Source of the DNA: a bacterium
Lineage (GTDB): Bacteria > Bacillota_I > Bacilli_A > RFN20 > CAG-826
Reading direction: 5' to 3'
Length of the DNA stretch: 7,541 bases
Assembly (NCBI GenBank): GCA_004561785.1
Contig: SFUB01000065.1
Location: forward strand, 1-7,541
In this document: positions 1 through 6,440 of the stretch, in pieces
Layout: each line of letters opens with the position of its first letter
Position numbering within the stretch: the stretch's first letter is position 1
The notes under the pieces: model-generated
Database searches by the model: none
What the model was told of the DNA's origin: nothing
Seen by the model: only the letters and a program-made list of their open reading frames with translations
Made by a program: the position numbers and the translations under genes

Positions 1-1196
1 ATGCCCAGGGTGGGACCCTGCCCCCATCCATGGCCCCCGTCTTCTCTTCCTCGAGGCTTACCGCCCATAGCGAAGTGACCCTCCACGTGGGGAACGAAAA
101 CCCGTCTCCCTCCGCGACGAGCGATGTCTTCATCACCCCGAAGGAGCTCTATGTCGAAAGCAAGGAGCGGGGGAGCGAGCGGCTTTATTCCCATTATTAT
201 GAGAACCAAGGCGGCAAGGCCTTCATCGTCGGGCTAACCGGCAAGAACGAAATCCTCGAGGAGGACGGCGGAATCGCCTGGAATGAGCTCAGCTGGCCCC
301 AGGACCTCTTCGACGCCGGAAGCTTCGTGAAGATCAAGGAAAACACCTACCGTTACCTCGGATTCGAGGCCGAAGCCTTCTTCTACAGCTTCTCCTACCT
401 CGACTTCGCGATGGCCATCAAGACCATGGACCTCGTCGTGGAGAACGAATCCATCAAGGAGATCGATACCACCCTCTACCGCGACGTCTCCGACGAAGAT
501 TCCTCCTATATCTATTACACGATCAAGACGACCTTCGCCCCCTCCGCGGACATCTCTCGCCCCGCCCCTTATGACGGAGCGGGGGAAGAAGAGGACCAAG
601 CCAAGATCGCCTCCGCCTTCTCCGCCCTCCATTCCGGGAACCGCTACGAGGCTTTGATGGAGGATTACGGGTCTCTGACTAGCGACAAGACGAGGATGAC
701 CGTTTCCGACAACATCGTCTACTTCGAGACCTATAACGCTGTCACGACCGAGATACTTTCCCGCAAGGGCTTCGTTGAGAAAGAAGGAAAGATCATCCCC
801 TTCTCCGTCTCCGCCGATGCCTCGGGAGCACTTATCCCCACCGTGTCGGAGAAATGCAAAGAAGGGGATACCCTCGACGCCCACATCGGCTTCGCCCCCT
901 CGCCTTTGGCCTTCGCCCTCAACGAGCGGAGCCAGATCGTCACCAAGCCCAACGTCTTGTCCCTAAGCGACGTCTTCATGAAGGGGCCCGGCATGGATTA
1001 CGTGGTCCCGGACACCCTCTCGATGCCTCTCAATGACGATGGACAAATTCTGAACATCAGTTACTCTTATGACGCCCCCGCAGGGTACGGGCAAAGCTAT
1101 CAAGGCAATGCGAGAATTACCTTCTCCCGTTATGGCACCGCCATCTTGCCCCCGAATCTGACCAAAAAAATCAATCAATTGACCGCAAAGGAGTAA
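1..1196 (+). CDS. C-terminal part of an unrecognised secreted or surface protein (5' partial)
   Basis: The frame (codons from base 3) is open through the left edge and ends at TAA 1194-1196, so the N-terminus lies outside the window. The ATG at 30 has no convincing ribosome site, and the codons before it read as plausible protein, so I treat the gene as partial. The first visible residues (through SEVTLHV near base 96) look like the last strand of an Ig-like domain, which suggests Ig domains upstream. The rest has two roughly similar halves (about bases 130-580 and 600-1150). Each is rich in alternating hydrophobic and aromatic strands, with Tyr/Phe-rich segments such as SYIYYTIKTTF and NIVYFETYN, and an acidic EEEDQ segment between them. 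I recognise no catalytic motif or named family. It lies 5 bp upstream of a lipoprotein gene and is probably cotranscribed with it. A substrate-binding or surface-structural role is inferred from context only. Confidence 0.85.
   Translation, partial: AQGGTLPPSMAPVFSSSRLTAHSEVTLHVGNENPSPSATSDVFITPKELYVESKERGSERLYSHYYENQGGKAFIVGLTGKNEILEEDGGIAWNELSWPQDLFDAGSFVKIKENTYRYLGFEAEAFFYSFSYLDFAMAIKTMDLVVENESIKEIDTTLYRDVSDEDSSYIYYTIKTTFAPSADISRPAPYDGAGEEEDQAKIASAFSALHSGNRYEALMEDYGSLTSDKTRMTVSDNIVYFETYNAVTTEILSRKGFVEKEGKIIPFSVSADASGALIPTVSEKCKEGDTLDAHIGFAPSPLAFALNERSQIVTKPNVLSLSDVFMKGPGMDYVVPDTLSMPLNDDGQILNISYSYDAPAGYGQSYQGNARITFSRYGTAILPPNLTKKINQLTAKE
1187..1193 (+). promoter_or_regulatory. Ribosome binding site AAAGGAG overlapping the upstream stop codon
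   Basis: AAAGGAG lies 8 nt before the ATG at 1202 and overlaps the final codons of the upstream gene (GAG TAA). This fixes the lipoprotein start and suggests that the two genes are translationally linked on one transcript. Confidence 0.8.
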
Positions 1197-1201
1197 AACG
1201 A

Positions 1202-3100
1202 ATGAAAAAACAAAGCGCCCTTTTGATTCTCTCCTCCCTCTTCCTTTTGGCTTCCTGCTCCGCGGCCCCCGCTGGATCCTCCTCCTCCTCCAACGTCCCC
1301 TCTTCCAGCGAGCCTTCCTCTAGCGCCTCGGAAAACGTCCCCTCTTCCAGCGAGCCTTCCTCTAGCGCCTCGGAAAGCGTTCCATCCTCTGAGCCGGATT
1401 CCGAGTTCCCTTCGGAGTCTTCTTCTGAAGAGCCCGCCCTCACCGCCGAGGAGCGCTTCAAGCAGAACTTCGCCTCTTATCTAGAGGCCACCAAGAAAGC
1501 GGAGGCCCTCGCGACCTCTTCCACCTACGTCGAAGGCGATAAGTCTTATTCCGCCTCCTTCTACAAAGAAGAGGCGGTGCAAACCAATCCAAACGGCCTC
1601 AAGACCGTCCGCTCGATCGAAGGATCCATCTACCGCGAATTCCGCTTCGAAAACGAAACCCTCAGCGGTTTCTCCTCAGTTGAGCTGAACGCGGAGAACG
1701 CCGCCGAATACCGCGAGAAGACTTCCTTCCTCTTCGCCAATAACGTCTACGGCCTCTCCGGCTACCTCTCTAGCGGCGCCCTCGATGGCTATCTAGAAGG
1801 CGGGGAGGGCTATGCCTACGCCTTCGAAAACGGCGTCTTCACCCTCACTTCGACCATCGAAGACGTTTCTTCCTGCACTCTCACCCTCGTTGACGGGGCC
1901 TTCGTCTCCTTGAACGCGGAAGGCTCCTCTTCCTTCTCCTATAGCTATCAGAAAGACGGCGAGAAGCAGCCTGATCCTAATCCCATCAAGGAAAGCGACT
2001 TCTATTACACCGACTTCACCCCCTCCTTGGTCTCTCAGAATGGGAAATACTACGTCGGCTCCTCCTATACCGCCTCCTTCGCCTCTTCAAATGCGAAAGC
2101 CTCTTCCCTCGTCGACCCGATCTCGCCCCTTGTGAGCGAAGACGATGAGTTCGTCTCCTACAACAAGAGGACCGGCGAGTTCAAAATCCTCAAAGCCGGT
2201 CAGTTCAGCATCGAATTCGCCTCCGCCCACGGGGTCTCCAAAACACTGAACCTCACCGCTGAGGCCCAGCCCATCCGCTCCATTCGGGCGGATCAGGAGG
2301 GCAGAGACGTCCACGCCGGGGACACCCTCAAATTGACCGCGACCGTCTTTCCCGTGAGCGCCGCCCAGGCCTATTCCGCCTCCCTCACTTCCGGCGCGGA
2401 GTTCGCTTCCCTCTCCGGCTCCTCCGAAGAAGGCTTCACCCTCAAAGTGAACGATGACGCTGCAGCCGGGAATGACATCACCGTCACCTTCCTAAGCGAA
2501 GCAAACACCGAAGAAGGAATCAAAGCCAGCGATTCGGTCACCTTCCACATCGTCGCGAAAGAGGCCGCCCCGACCGGCGAACTCGCGAAGAAGCTCATCG
2601 GCTCCTGGCAGTCCCAGGACGTCGGATACGGCGTGAGCGACCTCGTCTTCGCTTCTGACGGCACGGGAACCCTCCATTATTTCGCCTCCGAAGACGGCTA
2701 CGAGGCTAAGTTCGTCTTCGAATGGGACGCCTCCAGCGAAAACTCGATCGTCAAAGACGGAACCTTCTTCCAGCTCGATGCGGACTCCATACCCCAAGAC
2801 CCCACGCAATCCGATTACACCTTCACCTCCCTCGTCTATGCCGACGGCGTTCTGAGCCTTGAACTCTATAACAACCCCTTCATGGCCGAAGAGAACATGG
2901 ACTTCACCAAAGTCCAATCCGCCGAGCCTTCTTTGAGCGAGAAGCTCATCGGCGAATGGACCAGTGAGGATTCCTATCCCGCCTCCACTCTCGTTCTATC
3001 CGCCGACGGGAAGGCGACCGTCGCTTTCTATTCCCCGTCGATAGCTATGAAACGTATTTCTCTTTCGAATGGGAAGTCGCCTCGGGATCCATCTCGGTGA
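1202..3100 (+). CDS. Ser-rich cell-surface lipoprotein with Ig-like segments and C-terminal domain repeats; 3' end frameshifted
   Basis: Residues 1-19 form a lipoprotein signal peptide (MKKQ, hydrophobic core, lipobox L16-A17-S18-C19), so the protein should be acylated at Cys19 and exported. Residues about 20-80 are a Ser/Glu/Pro linker with a (TCC)5 run and an exact 42-bp tandem duplication. A roughly 170-residue strand-rich region follows, which I cannot name. Then come two Ig-like stretches (about residues 275-355 and 357-455; the second resembles a Big_2-type domain). From residue 461 there are two copies of a domain beginning KLIGSW/KLIGEW (W469 and W586) with the pattern LVFASDGTGT, then FEW, DGTF and SLVYADG, reminiscent of lipocalin-like beta-barrel domains. 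The second copy leaves frame near residue 611, and the last ~22 residues before TGA 3098-3100 (from about SIAMKR) are probably out-of-frame noise. Restoring one base gives 694 residues ending at 3285. No enzyme motif was seen. A binding role is inferred. Confidence 0.85.
   Translation: MKKQSALLILSSLFLLASCSAAPAGSSSSSNVPSSSEPSSSASENVPSSSEPSSSASESVPSSEPDSEFPSESSSEEPALTAEERFKQNFASYLEATKKAEALATSSTYVEGDKSYSASFYKEEAVQTNPNGLKTVRSIEGSIYREFRFENETLSGFSSVELNAENAAEYREKTSFLFANNVYGLSGYLSSGALDGYLEGGEGYAYAFENGVFTLTSTIEDVSSCTLTLVDGAFVSLNAEGSSSFSYSYQKDGEKQPDPNPIKESDFYYTDFTPSLVSQNGKYYVGSSYTASFASSNAKASSLVDPISPLVSEDDEFVSYNKRTGEFKILKAGQFSIEFASAHGVSKTLNLTAEAQPIRSIRADQEGRDVHAGDTLKLTATVFPVSAAQAYSASLTSGAEFASLSGSSEEGFTLKVNDDAAAGNDITVTFLSEANTEEGIKASDSVTFHIVAKEAAPTGELAKKLIGSWQSQDVGYGVSDLVFASDGTGTLHYFASEDGYEAKFVFEWDASSENSIVKDGTFFQLDADSIPQDPTQSDYTFTSLVYADGVLSLELYNNPFMAEENMDFTKVQSAEPSLSEKLIGEWTSEDSYPASTLVLSADGKATVAFYSPSIAMKRISLSNGKSPRDPSR
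1277..1375 (+). repeat. TCC microsatellite plus exact 42-bp tandem duplication in the lipoprotein linker
   Basis: (TCC)5 at 1277-1291 is followed by two identical 42-bp units (1292-1333 and 1334-1375). Each encodes the 14 residues NVPSSSEPSSSASE. A degenerate third unit starts at 1376 (SVPSSEPDSE). Because the unit is a multiple of three, copy changes keep the frame and only alter linker length. Exact identity at every codon points to recent duplication or ongoing slippage. Confidence 0.95.
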
Positions 3101-3285
3101 AGGAGGGGACCTTCGCGGAGCTTGATGGCGAAGGCGGAAACCCCCTTGATGAGGACTCGGCCTCCTATGAATTCGTTTCTTTGGTCTATGCCGACGGCAC
3201 CTTGACTTTGACCGTCAACAATCTTCTTTCCGCCTCCTTTGGCGGAGAACCCGAAGAATCCTTGGCCTTCGTCAAAGTCGCCTAA
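3037..3285 (+). pseudogene. Frame-displaced C-terminal end of the preceding lipoprotein
   Basis: From base 3037 this frame reads VDSYETYFSFEW, then VKEGTFAELD, EFVSLVYADGTLTL and AFVKVA, ending at TAA 3283-3285. It aligns with the first C-terminal domain of the same lipoprotein (GYEAKFVFEW, VKDGTFFQLD, FTSLVYADGVLSL, DFTKV), so it is the rest of the second domain copy rather than an independent gene. One extra C in the run at 3033-3036 would join it to the upstream frame as AFYSPVDSYETYF. A GTG at 3097 overlaps the upstream TGA (GTGA), so gene callers may list a separate 62-residue ORF at 3097-3285. That ORF has no good ribosome site and starts in mid-domain. The cause could be an assembly error, a true loss-of-function mutation or reversible slippage. 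Confidence 0.85.
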
Positions 3286-3302
3286 CCCCCTGCCCCCAAG
3301 GT

Positions 3303-3331
3303 GGCCCCGGTTCTTCCGGGGCCTTTTCTTT
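3303..3331 (+). terminator. Rho-independent terminator of the two-gene lipoprotein unit
   Basis: A perfect 8-bp stem, GGCCCCGG (3303-3310) paired with CCGGGGCC (3316-3323), closes a TTCTT loop and is followed by TTTTCTTT (3324-3331). It starts 17 bp after the TAA at 3285. It should end transcription of the upstream pair and so separate the GH81 gene from it. Confidence 0.93.
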
Positions 3332-3336
3332 GCCAA

Positions 3337-3350
3337 GGAAACCGGTTTAC
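3337..3350. promoter_or_regulatory. LacI/CcpA-family-like operator upstream of the GH81 gene
   Basis: AAACCGGTTT (3339-3348) is a perfect 10-bp palindrome with the central CG typical of LacI-family operators. The flanking G3337/C3350 pair extends the symmetry. It overlaps the proposed -35 box. Read on the minus strand, bases 3336-3347 give AACCGGTTTCCT, which matches 11 of 12 bases of the site at 6416-6427 before the fourth gene. Which regulator binds is unknown. Confidence 0.55.
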
Positions 3351-3374
3351 TTGCTGCTAGCCTTTGGCTAAGAT
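3346..3374 (+). promoter_or_regulatory. Putative sigma-A promoter of the GH81 gene
   Basis: TTTACT (3346-3351, 4 of 6 to TTGACA), a 17-nt spacer and TAAGAT (3369-3374, 4 of 6 to TATAAT) form a plausible promoter. It lies just after the terminator of the upstream unit, where a new promoter is expected. Initiation about 7-9 nt downstream would fall at 3381-3383, essentially at the ATG, giving a leaderless or nearly leaderless mRNA. Confidence 0.5.
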
Positions 3375-3381
3375 AAAGAGG
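3375..3381 (+). promoter_or_regulatory. Unusually close AAAGAGG element before the GH81 start
   Basis: AAAGAGG ends 1 nt before ATG 3383, too close for normal Shine-Dalgarno use (usually 5-9 nt). No in-frame ATG, GTG or TTG shortly downstream would keep the lipoprotein signal intact. If transcription starts near 3381-3383 as the promoter suggests, this element is not on the mRNA at all. It is therefore weak evidence for a ribosome site. Confidence 0.3.
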
Positions 3382-3382
3382 C

Positions 3383-6331
3383 ATGAAACACATCCAAAAG
3401 CTTTTGCCTTTCTTCTGCTTCCCTTCTTTGCTGCTCACATCTTGCTTCTCAAAAGCCCCTCAACCGGATTCGTCTACTTCAGAAAGCGAGCAGGCCTCTT
3501 CGGAGCTTGATTCTTCTGGGCATGAGCACTCCTCCTCCGAAGGCGGGCACCCCACCTCCGGGGAGCCTTCTTCTTTCGAGAATTCCTCTTCGATGGGACC
3601 ATCTTCCGAAAACTCTTCCCTTCCTTCCTTTGGAGAAGCCCGATTCGAAGGCACGGAAAGTCTCTCCTGGCCCTTGAACCATTATTTCGATCCCTTCGAT
3701 GGCGTGAAAGCCTACGACGGGAACGGGGAGGAGGTGACCTCCTCCTTGGTCGTGGACGGCCACGTGGACTTTTCTAAGGAGGGCCTCTATCGCCTCACCT
3801 ACCGATATGGGGATTCCTTCGCGGAAAGAGAGGTACGCATCTCCAAAAACGGCTCCGCCTCCCTCTCCTCTACCCAAAATAGCAGGGACGTCCTTCCTTC
3901 TTTTGGCAAAGCCTCCCTTCGCCAAGGCGAGGCAAGCGATATCCCCCATCCTAATTTCGCCCCTTCGTATTGTTCTTCTGCCCTGAAGGGCAAGCCTATC
4001 CCCACGAATAAGTGGTGGTCTTGTTTGGCCAGTCAGAATCGCGGAGGGCTCTCCGGGGCCCATTCCAATTCCCTCTACCCCGGCGCCTACAAAGCGAGCT
4101 TCCAAGCCGGGGGCTTCGAATTCACCGACAACGGGAAAGGCTTCGTCGAATACGGCAAAGCCGGCCCCGCCCAAAACGAGAACACCGCCTCGGTGCACGG
4201 CAATTTCTTCGTCGATTCCTTTTGGAAGACCCCGACCCTTTCCTCGGATTACCAAACCTCCGTTATCTCCTATAGCGACGCCTGCATAAAAGTCGCCTGC
4301 CGGAACGGAGGTGAGGGAAGCGAGGATGAGATGATCGCCACCATGACCGAAGGCAGCCCCTTCGCCTATCTGGAAATCAAAGGGAATGAGCTCTCCGGCT
4401 CCTTCCGTTCCGCGGGCATCACCAAGCCCTATCGCTTCTTTGATCTAGATGGCAATCCGGTGAGTGGGGGAGAGGCCTATTCCGGCGATGCTTTGATCTT
4501 CTCTTTGCAAGGCAGCCACGTGGGCTACGAGAGCTCCCTCTGGGGAGGAATCGGCGCCCCGATTTACCAAGATCTCTATTTCCTCCTTGTAGGGGGAGAG
4601 GGATCGACTTTCTATCCCGTCCACAAAAGCCATGCCGACGCGACCATGGTCGACGGGATCGACATCACCTTGGGAAAGAACATCCTCGCCTTGTCTCGCT
4701 TGGGGAGGGAAGGCTCCTCGTTGCAAGAAATCCTAACCGAGGCCAAGACGCTGCGGAAGCACGCTTTCAGCAAGGTTTCCTCTTTGAACTCCTCCTATGC
4801 GGTTGACCGTTCTTCCGGCGAGGTGAAGACCCGCTTTTCCGCCCAAGTGGAGAGAATGGAATCGCAAAACGCCCCCATCCTCGGACTTTTCCCACACCAA
4901 GCCAAGAATTCCTCGATCCCGCTGCTTCCTTATTATCATGAGGGGTTCCAAGGGAAACTCCGTTATGCCTCCTCTTCTTCCTTTGAGACCATCCTCCGCT
5001 TCGAAGGGCTTCTGCCCTCCCTGCCCTTATCCGAGAGTCTCGACCGAGCCAAGCTCACCGAAATGCTCCGCGTTCTTGACGGGGACAATATCCCCGGAAT
5101 AAGACATTACGACAACTCCAAGAACTCCTACCTCAATAAAAGCGCACCCTATTGGAACGCGAAATCCCTTTACCCTCTTTCCATGGGCCTGACTTACGCC
5201 AAACAGCTTGGCGAGGAGAGCCTATCCGCCTCTTTCCAAAGCAAACTCAAGGAGGTCCTTTCCGATTGGCTGACTTACGATCCCTCCGTTCCCTCCCGGA
5301 ATGAGGCGATGGACCAGGCTGGAGACCGTTACTTCTATTACGACTCCTCCTATGGGGCTTTGAATTTCTCCGACGGCGAATTCAACACCTCCTCCGAGCT
5401 TTCCGACCATCATTTCACGCACGGTTATCTCATCTACGCCGCCTCGATGCTGTCGATCTATGATCCGGAGTTCCTAGAGGATTATGGGGATCTCTTGGAT
5501 TTTGAGGTCCGCGACATCGCTTCCTATGACCGCGACGATCCCTATTTCCCCTATCTCCGCTGCTTCGATCCCTACATGGGCCATTGCTGGGCCAATGGAC
5601 TGGGCGACTTCGGGGACGGCAACAATGAGGAAAGCGAAGGGGAGGCCCTCTCCGCCTGGGCCGCCTGTTATCTCTATGGCCAAATCAAAGGGGACGAAGG
5701 CCTTGTGGACGCTTCGATCTACGGCTACGTGAGCGAACTCGAATCCGCGAAGACCTATTGGTTCGATTACGGCAAAGACGTCTGGCTCCCCAAAATCCAT
5801 GAGTCCGGGATCGGCGTCATGGCGATTCAGTGGGGCGGGAAATACGACTACGCCACTTGGTTCGGCGCGAATCCGAGCTTCATTTACGGGATCGAATGGC
5901 TGCCGATCGGCACCTATCTCTCCGGTTACGCCCAGAACGAAACGGAAAGGAAACGCCTTGAGGAGATCTACGCTCTCTACGAAAAAGCCCAGAGGGAGTC
6001 CCCACTAGAAAAGACCTGGCGGGCGAACTTCGCTTCGGTATGCTCTCTCTTCAATCCGGAGAAAGCCCTTGAGGAATTCGATGAGGAGGCGATGAGAAAA
6101 GAGGATTACCCCAATGAAATCCCCTTATCCTACGCTTTCGTCACCTCGAACGCCTCCCTCGGCTTCCGGGAAAGCGGGATCTCCGTCCTCGACCCAAGAA
6201 TCTCTTATTCGAAATTCAGTGGGGGAGCCTATTTCTTCAACCCGACCGATAAGGCGATTCAGACGAAGGCCTTTGTGGCGGGACGTCCGATCGAGATATC
6301 AATCGAGCCCCGTTCCTATCGCAAAGCCTAA
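3383..6331 (+). CDS. GH81 endo-beta-1,3-glucanase, surface lipoprotein with N-terminal Ig-like domain
   Basis: This is an inverting endo-1,3-beta-glucanase (EC 3.2.1.39 by family) that cuts beta-1,3-glucans such as laminarin, callose or fungal wall glucan. Residues 1-21 are a lipoprotein signal (lipobox L18-T19-S20-C21), so it should be anchored on the outer membrane face. Residues 22-95 are a Ser/Glu/Gly/Pro linker. Residues 96-153 resemble a DUF5011-type Ig domain (FDPFDGVKAYDGNGEEVT, then GLYRLTYRYGDSFAEREV). The GH81 region spans about 167-960. The family's entry motif PIPTNKWWS is at 205-213. The likely general acid is D675 in SDHHF. The paired catalytic glutamates are E750 and E754 in NNEESEGE, with the four-residue spacing known from characterised GH81 enzymes. 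VRDIA/DDPYFPYLR, GHCWANGL and YATWFGANPSFIYGIEWLPI (to 841) are also family-like. The gene is intact and of usual length. It lies alone between a terminator and another promoter. ATG 3383 is chosen because it starts the signal peptide, although the AAAGAGG before it is only 1 nt away. Confidence 0.95.
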   Translation: MKHIQKLLPFFCFPSLLLTSCFSKAPQPDSSTSESEQASSELDSSGHEHSSSEGGHPTSGEPSSFENSSSMGPSSENSSLPSFGEARFEGTESLSWPLNHYFDPFDGVKAYDGNGEEVTSSLVVDGHVDFSKEGLYRLTYRYGDSFAEREVRISKNGSASLSSTQNSRDVLPSFGKASLRQGEASDIPHPNFAPSYCSSALKGKPIPTNKWWSCLASQNRGGLSGAHSNSLYPGAYKASFQAGGFEFTDNGKGFVEYGKAGPAQNENTASVHGNFFVDSFWKTPTLSSDYQTSVISYSDACIKVACRNGGEGSEDEMIATMTEGSPFAYLEIKGNELSGSFRSAGITKPYRFFDLDGNPVSGGEAYSGDALIFSLQGSHVGYESSLWGGIGAPIYQDLYFLLVGGEGSTFYPVHKSHADATMVDGIDITLGKNILALSRLGREGSSLQEILTEAKTLRKHAFSKVSSLNSSYAVDRSSGEVKTRFSAQVERMESQNAPILGLFPHQAKNSSIPLLPYYHEGFQGKLRYASSSSFETILRFEGLLPSLPLSESLDRAKLTEMLRVLDGDNIPGIRHYDNSKNSYLNKSAPYWNAKSLYPLSMGLTYAKQLGEESLSASFQSKLKEVLSDWLTYDPSVPSRNEAMDQAGDRYFYYDSSYGALNFSDGEFNTSSELSDHHFTHGYLIYAASMLSIYDPEFLEDYGDLLDFEVRDIASYDRDDPYFPYLRCFDPYMGHCWANGLGDFGDGNNEESEGEALSAWAACYLYGQIKGDEGLVDASIYGYVSELESAKTYWFDYGKDVWLPKIHESGIGVMAIQWGGKYDYATWFGANPSFIYGIEWLPIGTYLSGYAQNETERKRLEEIYALYEKAQRESPLEKTWRANFASVCSLFNPEKALEEFDEEAMRKEDYPNEIPLSYAFVTSNASLGFRESGISVLDPRISYSKFSGGAYFFNPTDKAIQTKAFVAGRPIEISIEPRSYRKA

Positions 6332-6333
6332 AA

Positions 6334-6345
6334 GAAATCGATTTC
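6334..6345. promoter_or_regulatory. Perfect palindrome GAAATCGATTTC after the GH81 stop, possible LacI-like operator
   Basis: This 12-bp perfect palindrome with a central CG begins 3 nt after the TAA at 6329-6331. Bases 6336-6347 read AATCGATTTCCC, matching 9 of 12 positions of the operator core at 6416-6427. It could be a weaker auxiliary operator for the fourth gene's promoter. It is too A/T-rich and lacks the T-tract needed for a convincing terminator, and no other terminator is visible between the two genes. Confidence 0.35.
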
Positions 6346-6390
6346 CCAAAATTAGCCGAAAACATCAAAAAAGCCCGTCTACCAGGGAAA

Positions 6391-6425
6391 GAAAGCGGTT
6401 ACTAAAAACCCTTGCAACCGCTTTC
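6391..6425. promoter_or_regulatory. Twin inverted cre/LacI-like operators at the fourth gene's promoter
   Basis: GAAAGCGGTT (6391-6400) and AACCGCTTTC (6416-6425) are perfect 10-bp inverted copies with a 15-nt spacer. Each is itself a CcpA cre-like site. Bases 6412-6426 (TTGCAACCGCTTTCC) match 14 of 15 positions of the consensus WTGNAANCGNWNNCW, and the minus-strand reading of the left copy also matches 14 of 15. The right copy overlaps the -35 box, a classic repression position. The centres are 23 bp apart, about two helical turns. Confidence 0.65.
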
Positions 6426-6440
6426 CTAGAAAAGTACAAT
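6412..6440 (+). promoter_or_regulatory. Sigma-A promoter of the fourth gene
   Basis: TTGCAA (6412-6417), a 17-nt spacer and TACAAT (6435-6440, 5 of 6 to TATAAT) form a good housekeeping promoter. The expected start is near 6447, giving a leader of about 70 nt. The gene is thus probably transcribed independently of GH81, although read-through cannot be excluded because no terminator separates them. Confidence 0.75.

Noticed and set aside
6..20. Inverted repeat CAGGGT-GGG-ACCCTG at the left edge
   Set aside because: It is short, inside a coding frame and without a T-tract, so it is best explained by chance in GC-rich sequence.
30..32. ATG at 30 as the true start of the first gene
   Set aside because: The frame is open back to the window edge, there is no well-spaced ribosome site, no signal peptide follows, and the first residues look like the end of an Ig-like domain. 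The gene is better read as 5' partial.
234..884. 216-residue open frame on the minus strand
   Set aside because: It is opposite the first gene, of low-complexity Gly/Val/Asp composition, and has no ribosome site or recognisable domain.
3097..3285. Independent 62-residue gene starting at GTG 3097 with a GTGA overlap
   Set aside because: It has no ribosome site, starts in mid-domain, and its sequence plus the bases upstream to 3037 align with the second half of the preceding gene's repeated domain.
3479..4255. 258-residue open frame on the minus strand
   Set aside because: It lies wholly inside the confident GH81 gene, has Gly/Arg-rich shadow composition and shows no family motif. GC-rich codon usage produces such antisense frames.
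6391..6425. Inverted repeat as a terminator of the GH81 transcript
   Set aside because: The 15-nt spacer is long, no T-tract follows, and the arms match cre/LacI operator sequence and overlap a good promoter.
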